A DNA stretch of 64,000 nt from Zygaena filipendulae (lineage: Eukaryota > Arthropoda > Insecta > Lepidoptera > Zygaenidae): assembly GCA_907165275.2 (NCBI GenBank), contig OU015666.1, forward strand, positions 9,888,001 through 9,952,000, in the 5' to 3' direction. A program made the translations under genes and the position numbers. Shown in pieces: positions 35,601-45,900 of this stretch (position 1 is its first letter; every line of letters starts with the position of its first letter). Under the pieces are notes generated by a model. The model did not search any database. It was not told the origin of the DNA and saw only the letters and a program-made list of their open reading frames with translations.

Positions 35601-38600
35601 TCCGAGAATATTCTTTTTTGGTAACGAAAGTGTTTACTTATCTCATGATGTCTTAAATATTTAATAATAACAATACAACACGACTATTCCGCGCCGACCC
35701 GGATTCGAAGCAGCTGGATCACCCGATTGGGTAAATAAACAAAATCTTTTCAAAGGAAAACCGCGTACAAATCTGTTTAGAATCTTTTAATTTCAAGGAA
35801 ATTAACTAATCTCTAGACTACCTACGTTAGAAGATAAATAATTTTGTGGTGGTATCTTAAAGGAGAATTCATAGAATACTCTGAATGCATATATAATATT
35901 ATAAATTATAAGTATATTAAATATTATAACTATATTATTTATTTATTTATATGTAGTTAATTATAACGGTAAAACCAATTACAACAATTAACATAGAAAG
36001 GTTAACTTATAATAGAAGACACTCTCGCATACTTAGTCTCACGTTATACATATATTATAACTTTACATTCACAGTTTGAGGTTTCACAGTTACTATTAAA
36101 TACTTATTTTCTAAAACGTCCTGAATATGAATAGTAAGTTCGATTTTTTATGTTTTAAATACGTGCCACATACGTACACACACACATGTTTTAAATGCGC
36201 GGGGTGGAGCTGATATTAAAAAGTTTGGAAATAAATCTTACGAAGGTTAAACCTAAACTCACCATAGGAAGTCGTCTAGTCTCCTTAGGTTCCACATGCT
36301 TGTCTTCTACCCTGAAGAAGACTGAGACTGTGGCTTGAGGGATTGGGTAGGACACCGTCGGCTGACTGAAGATCGCCTGTTGGATGAACATTAGATAAAC
36401 ACTATTATAGCTGTACCACCTTAACGAATGCTTTTTCTAACCTATATCTATAACCTGCAACTGTTGAAATTAACATTTATTTGAGCAAAGTTAATTTGCT
36501 AAAATCTTTTGAATACCGGTGAACAATTTTAAACGAAAACATGGATAGGTTTTTAAAAAAAAAAAGATTAAATAGAACCTAACCTCACTTTTCGTAATGT
36601 TAAGAATTCCTAAAACCTATCAGATCAGGCCAAAGATATAGGTACAAGTTCACAGCAGCGTTGGTCTGGGTGGTGTTGCCAGGTGTCGCGTCGGGGTAAG
36701 CATTCATGCTTATGTGATTATAAATATGTATTACAAGCAAAAAAACAACAGCAGTCAAAACCGCAACAACACCCTAAATTCAAAACTTTGCTTAGTTTTT
36801 GGACTATAGATGGCGCTGTGTAAGTAAGAAGCAGATGAAACCAGATTGAAACTGACAATAGGGAACGTGCAGGAACTATGGGTGGCAGCACTAAATCGAC
36901 AAAAGAGACACTATGCGGACAGTAGAGGAACTTATTAGACCTGTCATCGTGATTTCGGAAGGAAGATAATAATTGAAGAGATAGTTTTGTTTTCATAATT
37001 ATGTAAACAAAACTATCTCCTCAATTAGGTATATTATATTTTTGAATAGGTATGATAAAAGTTATAAAATATGGGTTCCGGTCTATCTATATCTAGGTAT
37101 ATACTTATAATAAAACTGTATACATAAAGAGAGGTCAATTCTGTACATTGAATATAATATATTCAAAATTAATATTGGAGGATGAATGGTGATCGATACT
37201 GATGCCAAAAAAGAAATCAGTAAATTTTTTGTCTGCCTCTCTGTCTGTCTGTCTGTATGTGCACGCATGGGTCAAAAACTAGTGAAGGGATTTTAACCAA
37301 ACTTGGTACAATTGTGGTCCATACTCCTGGAAAGGTTATAGGCTATATAATAATTATAATATCATTTATAATAATAAATATATAACATAACGCTAAGACA
37401 CATAGGAGCTGAGCAGTGACAATAAATTTGAAGCAAGTCGGATGAAAATGCGCTTTCGAACTCTTATCCTCGCATACGTTTACTCAATCACGCAAAAACG
37501 GCTGAACGGATTTGGATGAAATTTGACGTGCACGTTGTCAAGGGTACAGAGAAGCACATAGGGTAGTTTTTATCCCGGGATTCATTCGGGAACTCCGAAA
37601 TTATCGCGAGTGAAACCGCGAGGCACAGCTAGTCATCATCAATAATATAATAATTAATGATCGTCAGTGGCCAAAATATGTCAAAAGGTTAAAAGCTTTC
37701 GAGGCCGGCCATGTATTGGAGGTTGAAGAGATGAGGATGAGGAGGATGATCTAATGAAGAACATGAGACTGTGAAAACTGGTAAAATTGTCGCACAAACT
37801 AAAATATCCAATGTTTAAGATAAGAAAATAATCCTTACTAATATTATAAATGCGAAAGTGAGTTTTTGTTTGTTTACTTGTTTGTTTGTTACGCTTTTAC
37901 GCCTTAACGGTACAACCGATCATCGTAAAATTTTGCATACAAGTTTTCAGGGGGTTTATTTACTACTAGCTGTTTGGAATTCCTGAACTCCGGACTGTCC
38001 GTAACTCCGAACAACTAGTGGTAAATAATTTTCTAAATTCCCTTTTCTTCTAAATTTTTTGTTTTTTTTTGTCGATGTATTGATAGTTGATACATCCAGA
38101 AATACAACAATGAATTGTGATTAGCTAGAATAATAATTTTCAATAATAAAATTAATCCTGTTTACTTGTACATTTACTCTGAGCTTGTACTAAATGTGAA
38201 TGGCAACTATCAATAGATTCGGATTGGCGACGCCAGTCGGCAGCACCGTCGTTGTGCACGTTCCCTATAATGCTACTGCTCCACCTGCGTTAACGTTAAC
38301 GTTGATGTTAATGTCCAACTACGCGTTAATTAAGGCATTAAAATACGTGTTGGCTACATTTAGTTTGCAACGAGTGAAATAACGAGTTAACACAAAATGG
38401 AGGTCGAAGCTTCAAACAGCTGTTTTTTTGCAATGGAGGTAGAAGCAGCTGTAATTTTTGCATCAATAAGAAAATTTTAATTATTATATTTTAAATTATT
38501 TAAATTATTATATACATTTATGCAATTTAAGAAATGAGACGGCGTTAATGTAGCCAACACCCGCTTAGTGCGCTAAATAACGCGCTAAAACCCTGTGATG

Positions 38601-39747
38601 TGTCCAAAAAACCGACACCCGAGTTATGGCTTAACGTTTAACGTCATTAGTAATGCCGTTAGTAAGTTAACCCGTTAAAATGTTGGCCACATCTACGTAA
38701 TGCCTTATTGAGCGCACTAATTTACGCGTCAACACGCAGGTGGAGCAGTAGCATAAGATTGGAACCTCGTAATAATAATATTGCGTGCTCTGGTCCCTGG
38801 AGGTCCCTCTGTACTTGAGTGTGTAGTACAGGTTGCTGGTCAGGCGCCACTTCTTCTCAATGACCTCAACTATGAGGCTCTCGCTGGTCACCGCGATCGG
38901 GATCCTCAGCCTCGCGAGGGACACCTTCGCTTGAGCCGCGAACACATCACGACTCTCTGTCAAGGAAATTGGCCACATTCAATCAATATCTAACTAAACA
39001 CTTTGAATCTAACTAAAGAAGCAGCAAAAGGTTACTTTTAACGGAGGGGGTGATCTTTCTGTTAGTCACAACAGCTATAGACACTACTAGCTGTCCCGCG
39101 CGGTTTCACCCGCGGTAACTTCGAAGTTCCCGTGGAGTTGTTCCATACAAACTTTGCCCCTTTTTTCACCTCCTTAGGGGTATAATTTTAAAAAACACAC
39201 CCTCTAAGTTTCAGGTCCCTATACGTCCGATTGTCAGCCAGTCATTCAGGACAAAGCATTTTATATAGGTAGGTATATAGATGTACCACAAGATCATACC
39301 CGGGCAAAATACCTGTAAAAATGGATTTGAAGAAATGAAACTAAGCATAATAATAAATGTTTATGATGTGTATTTGAACGCTTTTTACTATAAAGTCCCC
39401 CCATTGTCTATAATAATCAGAGGCATCGAGGTCTGCTACTATTTTTTCCTAATTTTTCTACCTAGTCGTAGGACAATGACCCCCATATTTCTACAGCTCA
39501 GCGGAGGTATGGGATTTCTCCACGCAACTCATCAGTGCCGTGCCCAAATATAGCTCCGAAATTAAAGCGGGTAAAATCGCGGGAAACAGCTAGTTCAACT
39601 ATATTTGTGTTATTGTATATGCCAGCACTTACGCGCCAATTCTGATAGATTCATTCTGAATCCTAGTTTCGTAGTTGCTTTGTTAAGGACGTACACAACA
39701 GTGTCGATCGCCTGATCCTCGTATGGACGTAGCACTGGTAAATCCAT
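32555..39747 (-). CDS. Small four-exon gene of unknown function (about 184 residues)
   Basis: I do not recognise this protein. Four minus-strand pieces have compatible phases: 39747-39633 (phase 1 donor GTAAGT), 38956-38766, 36376-36263 (phase 0, donor GTGAGT) and 32689-32555 (acceptor TTTCAG, TGA stop). The model starts MDLPVLRPYEDQAIDTVVYV and ends FERIEAMRLF. There is no signal peptide. The middle reads as alternating hydrophobic and charged beta-like strands (RIPIAVTSESLIVEVIEKKW, ATVSVFFRVEDKHVEP), and the last exon has a weakly hydrophobic helix (DWILAVIKMKIKLFERI). Exons are markedly GC-richer than flanking DNA. A poly(A) signal follows the stop. The doubtful point is the donor of exon 2 (see that entry), so an exon may be missing or the gene may be damaged. 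Confidence 0.68.
32757..33296. mobile_element. MITE family C, copy 4, split by MITE B
   Basis: Left part to 32870 and right part from 33111 join into one family C element: ...ATAACGGAGATAGAC | TAAGTCGAAATGTCGCGTGA. TGACGTCA at 33128 and 33163. Confidence 0.7.
32869..33112. mobile_element. Palindromic MITE B, copy 3
   Basis: 240 bp between TA dinucleotides; ends ACCGCCGCACTCAGAGTCGA and its inverse. Inner inverted arms contain ACTGTCGCAATCAGACAAG/TCTCTGATTGCGGCAGT. Inserted in the family C element. Confidence 0.85.
33678..33922 (-). mobile_element. MITE family A, copy 3
   Basis: 237 bp (33682-33918), GGACGCAGATAAGCAATAAC to TATTGCTTATCTATGTCC, with CTTT on both sides. Confidence 0.85.
33940..34045 (+). 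mobile_element. Helitron-like, fragment
   Basis: GAATTCCCGCAGGAACTCCA and TTATCGCGAGTGAAACC; no CTAG end. Confidence 0.5.
34328..35027 (-). mobile_element. MITE family E, copy 3, split by repeat D
   Basis: CCACAGAACAGAAAATAA at 34328; CACAGTTTTGGGAATATTGT before the break at about 34568; TTTGCAACGGTGGCGCGTCG and GCTGTGG after repeat D ends. Confidence 0.65.
34569..34935 (+). mobile_element. Dispersed repeat D, copy 1
   Basis: TACATTGTTATCCTAGGGGT at the left and CCGAGTATAAGTAATGAAAA at the right. The first 110 bases fold on themselves (GTTATCCTAGGGGTGAAAG against CTTTCTCCCGAGGATAAC). Inserted in MITE E; a CCCCCTATGACAT retroposon scrap lies inside at 34788. Confidence 0.65.
35226..35400 (+). 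mobile_element. Helitron-like, ends in CTAA
   Basis: A then TCCTTACTAATATTATAAAT, to CCGCAGCTAA then T; CTRR is the general Helitron terminus. Confidence 0.75.
35405..35581 (+). mobile_element. Helitron-like, second subfamily
   Basis: AATTATAAACGCCGAATTAG to ACGCGGGAACAGCTAG, directly behind the preceding copy, giving a head-to-tail pair. Confidence 0.65.
35582..36262. other. Intron 3 of the unknown gene, AT-rich
   Basis: No recognised repeat apart from short TA-rich runs. Confidence 0.4.
36263..36376 (-). CDS. Unknown gene, exon 3
   Basis: Thirty-eight codons between acceptor CATCCAACAG and donor ATG|GTGAGT, phase 0 at both ends. The peptide includes SQPTVSYPIPQATVSVFF and HVEPKETRRLPM. 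A second acceptor (ATCTTCAG) 11 bases in would start the exon at 36365. Confidence 0.72.
36971..37026. repeat. Short hairpin, 22-bp arms
   Basis: Left arm starting AATTGAAGAGATAGTTTTG is an inverse copy, with one mismatch, of the right arm ending AACTATCTCCTCAATT; the loop is 12 bases. Confidence 0.75.
37100..37350 (+). mobile_element. Helitron-like, long subfamily, 3' end lost
   Basis: ATAATAAAACTGTATACATA, GTCAATTCTGTACATTGAA, (TGTC)n and GTCAAAAACTAGTGAAGGGA. Confidence 0.55.
37440..37632 (+). mobile_element. Helitron-like
   Basis: TACTCAATCACGCAAAAACG, GTTGTCAAGGGTACAGAGAA, GTGAAACCGCGAGGCACAG and CTAG. Confidence 0.7.
37832..38015 (+). mobile_element. Helitron-like, rearranged 3' end
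   Basis: A perfect 5' end TCCTTACTAATATTATAAAT runs to CAAGTTTTCAGGG, then an inverted CTAGCTGTTTGGAATTCC piece. Confidence 0.6.
38260..38765. mobile_element. Inverted-repeat element K, abutting an exon
   Basis: Left GTTCC...ATGCTACTGCTCCACCTGCG and the inverse at the right ending GGAAC at 38765. TTAACGTTAACG-type motifs are frequent inside. The right edge coincides with the end of exon 2 of the minus-strand gene. No target duplication is visible. Confidence 0.65.
38766..38956 (-). CDS. Unknown gene, exon 2, with doubtful 3' boundary
   Basis: The acceptor CCTTGACAG joins in phase and gives QSRDVFAAQAKVSLARL, then the strand-rich part through LYYTLKYRGTSRD. The end is uncertain. GAG|GTTCCA at 38766 keeps phase 0 with the next exon but is a poor donor, and its GT is the first base pair of an inverted-repeat transposon. 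The alternative CTCAA|GTACAG about 45 bases earlier is also weak; it would pair with the second acceptor of exon 3. Confidence 0.6.
39087..39281 (-). mobile_element. Helitron-like, CATACAAACTTTGC subfamily
   Basis: CTAGCTGTCCCGCGCGGTTT, GTTGTTCCATACAAACTTTG, AAACACACCCTCTAAGTTTC and GGACAAAGCATTTTATATA. Also at 55992 and 62841. Confidence 0.75.
39500..39593 (+). mobile_element. Helitron-like, 3' end only
   Basis: CTCCGAAATTAAAGCGGGTA and GCGGGAAACAGCTAG, 40 bases from exon 1 of the unknown gene. Confidence 0.55.
39633..39747 (-). CDS. Unknown gene, exon 1
   Basis: An ATG opens a 38-codon frame ending GGCGC|GTAAGT, a strong donor that leaves one base. The peptide MDLPVLRPYEDQ...NLSELA is acidic and helical-looking. 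The frame could extend upstream only if another coding exon exists; none was seen. Confidence 0.72.
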
Positions 39748-40535
39748 TGTATTGAAACGCGGTAAAATATTGTTGATAATGTTTTAATCGATTGGTAGGT
39801 AATATCACGTATTATGTTTATTTGCTTAGTTATATTGTGATTTCGAAAATCGCAAATCTCAAGTAAATAAACGATAAAGCATCAACCAACGATATTATAA
39901 TCACAATTCATATGCTCATAACAAAGAAAAATCATTGCGTTTTGTGACAGTTCTTCAACGTATAAATAAATACAAATAGGTAAGTATGACAGCTTTTTGT
40001 ACTCATAAAAACTTTATAATCACTCGTATCTTTGATCACTGCATTACTTGTCAACAATGATTACTACCTCCATGATCTTAATTCGTATCTACTGATATTT
40101 TTTAAATGTGAAATTTCGAAGTTTCAGTCAAACGTGTTTCAGTATTTTAATGATTGTCGCTCTATGCAAGATGCAGCCTAAACATCTGAAAAAAAAATAT
40201 AGGTTCTTATTTTAGGATACTTTCTTATAGCAGCCCAAAGAGATCCCGAAGAAACTTCGAATTCACCATCATTCAGAGAACTCATGATTTGCAAAACATT
40301 TTTATATATGCTTTATTTTCATGTGCTTTATTATATAGAATGTCTTTGGCTAGGCCTAATAAAACATATTGGATTACTAGCTTGCTTACTAGTAGTCAGT
40401 GAATAAGGACCTTATGCACGATAAAAATAAAACACTTTGTTGTGAGTCAGAGGGGGTAGTTACCTACCCCCAGTCCCCTCCCTGTAGGTCTGCGACTCTG
40501 CGTGTGTCCACTAGGGCCGCTAGGTATACTCTATT

Positions 40536-40879
40536 AGGGGGCGTCCATTAATCACGTGATGTTTTTTGAGCAACTTTTCAACCCCCTCCCCCCTGGTGAT
40601 ATGTGGTGAGGTTCAAGACTACTACTACCCATGCCCAAAATCACGTGAATTTTTTTAGTATAAAGTAAGTATATTGAAATTTTCAGAATATTATCTTAAA
40701 ATACAGGTATAATCTGATTAAATTTTGGAAATCGTTGCCTGGCAACGCTAAGTAACGGCCACGCGCCGCATCATGCGTTTAACGAAAAACGTGATATTCC
40801 CCCCTCCTTGTGATATTTCGTAATTTTTCCGAACCCTTCCACCCCCCTTTCGTGCCCCACGTGATTAATGGACGCCCCT
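40536..40879. mobile_element. Inverted-repeat element H (GGGGCGTCCATTAATCACGTG)
   Basis: AGGGGGCGTCCATTAATCAC at the left, GTGATTAATGGACGCCCCT at the right, C-rich subterminal tracts and three CACGTG sites. Elements with this kind of end are widespread in insects; the superfamily cannot be fixed without a clear duplication. Confidence 0.75.
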
Positions 40880-42299
40880 CACGTATTGACGGACCTGTTA
40901 AAATAAACTGCTTCTAATTACAACAAACATTGATAAAATAGAATAGACGAACCGATTACAATTCGTAGACCAATTATAGGTACTATCAATGACGTGAGTC
41001 ATTATTTCGTAAATGTTGCGTTTTATATTTATCTATTTATTTACCTATCTCCAAGCTGTTCCCCGCAGTTTTATCAATTCTGGGATAACCAGTTGGACTC
41101 GGCAATAATAGAAAAATTATAACTAGCGGTACTTTCTCAAGTAACAGCTCTAACAATATCCGATCTCACATTTAGGCATGATACACTAGTATGTAGTAGA
41201 GGTAAACTTAAATAAAGTACATGTCAGTGACTATCTTTTTTACCACAATTGCAAGAACACAGTTCTAAATCAGTTCATAAGTAGGTACCTAAGCCTAACT
41301 CGATTGTAGAAAATGTACACTGGACGCGTATTTTTCATATAATATCATGCTCAAAGCTCATCTTAAAACCGGCTCTACGTAAACGAAATAAAGTTTCTAT
41401 TCAACTGACATGGCGACAGCAGACTAGTACGGTTTTCATGCATGGCAAGTCGCAATGTATAAGTACACAGTACAAAGTTATGGTAATCTCTATATGTAGT
41501 ACAAGCACAGATGATTCATGCATCATGCTCTACAGATAATATACAACGGCTGGATGTGCCTTAGCCAATAGGTATTGTGTCATTGTTTTCCGTAAATCTA
41601 TTTATACTGGGTACTATTAAAATGATTATTACCTACACATACCTATATTTATTAAGATAAACTTGTAGTTATCAAGGACATTTTGTAATTCAAACAAATA
41701 CATATATGTTGCTATGTAGGTACCTAACTTGATATTTTAAGAATAGTAACTATTATAAGTAATTGGTTAACAAATAACATTTAGTTTTAGGTATTTTAAA
41801 TACTAATATAAAGTTGAACAGGTTTGTGGTGACAAAAAAATAACAGGATTATAAAAGTTTTATTACCATTAGACGAGCCTAGTTTTTTTTTTGTGAATTT
41901 TTCAAAGAAAATTGACGAAGAAGCATTTCTTCTCAACTTAGTACCTATTATACATATATATATTTTTTTTTTTTATTTATTTATTTAGAACACAAAACAG
42001 ATCACAGTCTTAACGATCATAAAACAGAATTGTTATAGTAGTAGAAGTTATAGAATCCAAAATTACCATTTTTACATTGTCTATCAAACGGATGGTTTTT
42101 GTGTTGTTTTCATATTGCACAGGCTTATTTTCATCGCAATCAGTTTTCGGATAGAGGAGTCAAGACAATACGATACCAACGAATTTCCAAAAAGCAAACG
42201 AGCAAAGCCGTGCGTCATAGCGATATTTGAACACCTATTTTATTTGCTAACGGCGCCACGTATCCATTTAGAGTAAAATAAAAGACATTCTAATCTCGT
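40880..42299. other. Intergenic DNA between the divergent genes
   Basis: Holds a Helitron scrap at 41048-41090 and a (TTTA)n/AGAACACAAAACAG repeat at 41958-42030. TAGGTACCTA-like runs near 41281 and 41717. Confidence 0.45.
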
Positions 42300-42818
42300 G
42301 TGATACTGACTTATCACAAAGCCTTTAAGTCTGATTTGTGATCTGCCAATGACAACTCCACGCCACCACTTTAACACGAGAGCGTATCTCGAACTGAGTC
42401 ACACTACAGTCACAGTCGCTTGTCATACGAGTTTGATACTCGTACGCAGTCGAAGTGGATTTGTGTTGTCTTAGAGTTGTCAAACTGTCGCTCAGCTGAC
42501 ACATATTTTTACAACTTTCTTATTATACATATAGCTTCATACTTTTTGTAGAGAGTTTCGCTATCAAAATTTTTCTGTCGATTGACGATAATTTCGCACT
42601 TGTACATGCTATCAATTATTAGATAATACGATTTATGTATTGTGAATTGATAGTCAGTATAGATTATAATCAACAGGTGTTGTCTTGAATAAAAATAAAT
42701 TTGTGTTCATAGTTTGATTGGTCTCAATAGTTAAGAACGTGCTCTCTTGTGTCGTTTTGGTTTTATAAATTATTATGGTTTTATAATTTTTTTTAACAAG
42801 TGACAGTTTTTTTTAACT
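42300..42818 (+). promoter_or_regulatory. wun: Candidate promoter and 5' leader of phosphatase exon A
   Basis: Non-repetitive stretch with higher GC than the flanks. ATAGTCAGTATAG near 42648 resembles the arthropod TCAGT initiator. It lies between the last recognisable repeat and the exon A start codon. No TATA box at a clear distance. Confidence 0.3.
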
Positions 42819-42920
42819 ATGGGTGTTTTTGACTGCGTTCCGGCTAACGGAAGGATATCGTCCACGACCAGCACCGAAGTGTTCAATATCAACAAATCGT
42901 CATCATCCCTCAATAATACG
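42819..42920 (+). CDS. wun: Phosphatase alternative first coding exon A
   Basis: Encodes 34 residues starting MGVFDCVPANG and ends in phase 0 at a strong donor (ACG|GTAAGT). This phase matches the common exon at 53920. The peptide is polar and Ser/Thr-rich, as expected for a cytosolic tail before TM1. The open frame continues past the donor, but that extension lies in a repeat ending with a reversed TATGACATAAAAAA tail, so it is not counted. Use of this start implies an 11-kb first intron. Confidence 0.72.
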
Positions 42921-45900
42921 GTAAGTGTTGATGTTTTTTTTTATGTCATAGAGGGCATAGGGGCAAGTGGTACACCTGGTATGTTGGAAGCCAAATTGTG
43001 TTGACCAGGGACCCAATTCTCGCCTCCTTCGAAAAAATCTCGAACTCGATATTGCTGTTCGATCCCTATGTCGACCACAAAATCTCGATACTCGAACCTG
43101 TTTCTTCGTATCTCCTATTCTCAACACAAATCGAACTAGACTTCGAGTTTATAGTGTAAAATGTTGCCAGTAAAAGCTTATTCGAAAGCCGTATCCATTC
43201 CATTCTACACGACTCATCCGGAGCTAAAACGGCAGCAGTTTTTTATAGTTTTTAAATAGTGTGCATCGTTTTATATCAAGAACTAACATATTTTATAATA
43301 TATTTGTACCAAAAAAAAGAATAGTTCTTACTTTTATCACTTTTACATCATCACTTTAATTTTATTTAAATTAGTTTACGTAGTACGGATCGTGAAGCAT
43401 AATATTTGTTTTTGTTTTTACCCTTTTTTAGGGAAGGCAAAGGGATCATAGTTCATACAGCCTGAATTGGCTGTATAGACTACGATTCCCTTGTTTTTTT
43501 TTCTGAAGATATATTTACATCCAATTGCGTTGCTGAGATGCATTTCGATGCTTAATCGGAACTATAAACTATGAAGTTGCAGTTAATTACCACCATAGCA
43601 CTTAATACAGAGTATATTTACTAATACATAATAAACTTCTAAAACTGTAACATATGACTTGGCTGTATGGCTCAACGTCCCTTGCCTGTCCCAGATGGGG
43701 CGAAGATAAAAAACAACAACAACTTCTGAAACTGTCACGCACGACACCGCTATTGGACATTTATGAAGATTCGAATTCGAAATTTACGTCTCGACTGCTT
43801 CCGACCAGTCGAAGCAGTTCGAACGGCTTTAATTCGAGAAATGTCGAAGTCGACATGTCGAGAATTGCTCAACTTGACTTCATCTCGATTTCATGTTCGA
43901 ATTCGAACTTTATCTCGAGTCCGAGTCTACTTCGAATGTGCGAGAATTGCCCCCCTGTGTCGTGTTGCAGTTTTACTTCAGAAATAGTACATTGTTATCC
44001 TAGGGGTGAAAGTAACGTGAAAGTCTTTCTCCCGAGGATAACACTGTGCTTTTCATTACGAATGCAAGGAAAGTCAAAATTAAAATAGGATTTAGCTAAA
44101 GAAAAAATGAGTGAATTTTATTTTAATTAATACCTACTTAAACTTTACGTTATTTCAATTTTACATCGCGCTGGCTGTATAGAAAGTTCAATAGAAATAT
44201 TATATTCATGGTTCAATAGAAATGTGAAAATAGACCTAGATTTTTTTTAATAATTTGACAGTTGTCAGTTGAAAGCGATTCTCCCTAGGGCTGAAAAGGG
44301 TTACTTTCAACCCGCTTCTCAGGCAACTTCAGACCTACTTTCCGAGTATGAGTAATGAAAAATACATTTAAAATGGGTTTTGTGGCACACAGAAATTTTA
44401 ATTTCTAATATTTTGGCATCTGGAGCGTTTGGGATTGTGTTTTTGGGACGCGCGTAACAAGGAATGCTGTTGGTCATAGTGAATAAAGGACAAGGATTTA
44501 ATTTCATCAAAATCATTGTATTTTTAAGAGCATAGTAATCTTTCATCAAGAAAATATTTTCGACTGGATATAACTCATATGAAACTATTATTACTTCCAC
44601 ATTTGATTCAAGAATTTGTTTTACGTTTAAGCAAAAAATCAGTATAAGATTAAAATAATATCTATATATACCTACTGCTAAAAAGCTACCACTTGAAATA
44701 TCCCAACCTCCAACTCTACCTTTCACCGGTTTTACTTGATTACTCATTGCCGCCCGAACCACTGCAGTGGTTTTCTTAAAATTATACTTTAGTAGGTACC
44801 TACCTATATACTTTTATTAAGCTGAAGTAGATAGATAGATAGATAGATAATTCTTTATTGCACACCAAACTGAAAAAAAAGTATTTACAAATTTTCTTAC
44901 ATTTTGCTAAAGGTATACAAAAGGCGGCCTTATCGCTTAAAGCGATCTCTCCCAGGCAAAGTATTAAATTCATACTTTAAATAAATTGTTTTATTGGTAG
45001 TATTATAGGTAGTTATACATCGATACATATAAGTATAATTGAAGTTTCTGTTTGTATTAATTCCAAATAAACAGCTTTTCACCAAAAACATAATATTATG
45101 ATACTATATGGTAGGTATTTACATAACAATATTTTTTTAAAATTTTTATCTCCCTGTCTGTCTGAGACAGCTGATGTTATAAGGAGGTAACTTAGGTCAC
45201 TTTTATTTTAGAAAAATTGTTCCTGCGGGAATTCCGAACCTTACGCGGTTGAAACCGCGGGTCACAGCTAGTTCTTCCTACAAAAATATATCTATAGGAT
45301 GCAGATTGTAGAGCACGTAGAGATATGCTGGGCTGGGTTAGGTAATACGTTCTGCCTGTACACTTTTTGCTATGAAAAATATTATATACAAATAAATTAT
45401 TATCAAATATATTTTGAACTAGCTATGCCCGCAGTTTCACCCGTGGTAATTTCGGAGTTCTTGCGAAAATTCCGGGATAAAAAGTACTCTATGTCCTTCT
45501 CTGTACCCCTGACAACGTGCATGCTAAATTTCATCTAAATCCGTTCAGCCCTTTTTGCGTGATTGAGTAACAAACATCCACACTTTCACATTTATAATAT
45601 TAGTAGGATTGTCGGACTGATAAATATTTCTTATTGATCCGATTGTAATATATTATTATTAGCAATGATATTATAAGTAGGTATTATAGGAGGATTATTA
45701 CTCTTCTTCTTCTATGGTTTATGGCTTCAGCACTATGTGGGATTATTACTCATATTTAATTACGAACAGCCCGTCAAATTGAAAAAGTGGTCGACAGGCA
45801 GGTACAGAATCGTAGCGTGTCAAAAAATTTTACTACATCTAAAAGCAAATGCTGTGTGCAGGTGAAAAGAACAAGTAACTAGCCGCCGCACTCAGAGTCG

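Noticed and set aside
42921..43004. Extension of phosphatase exon A past its donor
   Set aside because: The sequence is a reversed retroposon tail, and a strong GTAAGT donor in the right phase precedes it.
43654..44088. 144-codon plus-strand open frame
   Set aside because: It runs from element J into repeat D; the Ser/Arg-rich composition follows from TCGA-rich repeats.
44319..44762. 147-codon minus-strand open frame
   Set aside because: Spans the end of repeat D and a SINE-body scrap; no splice sites, no motif, ends in repeat sequence.
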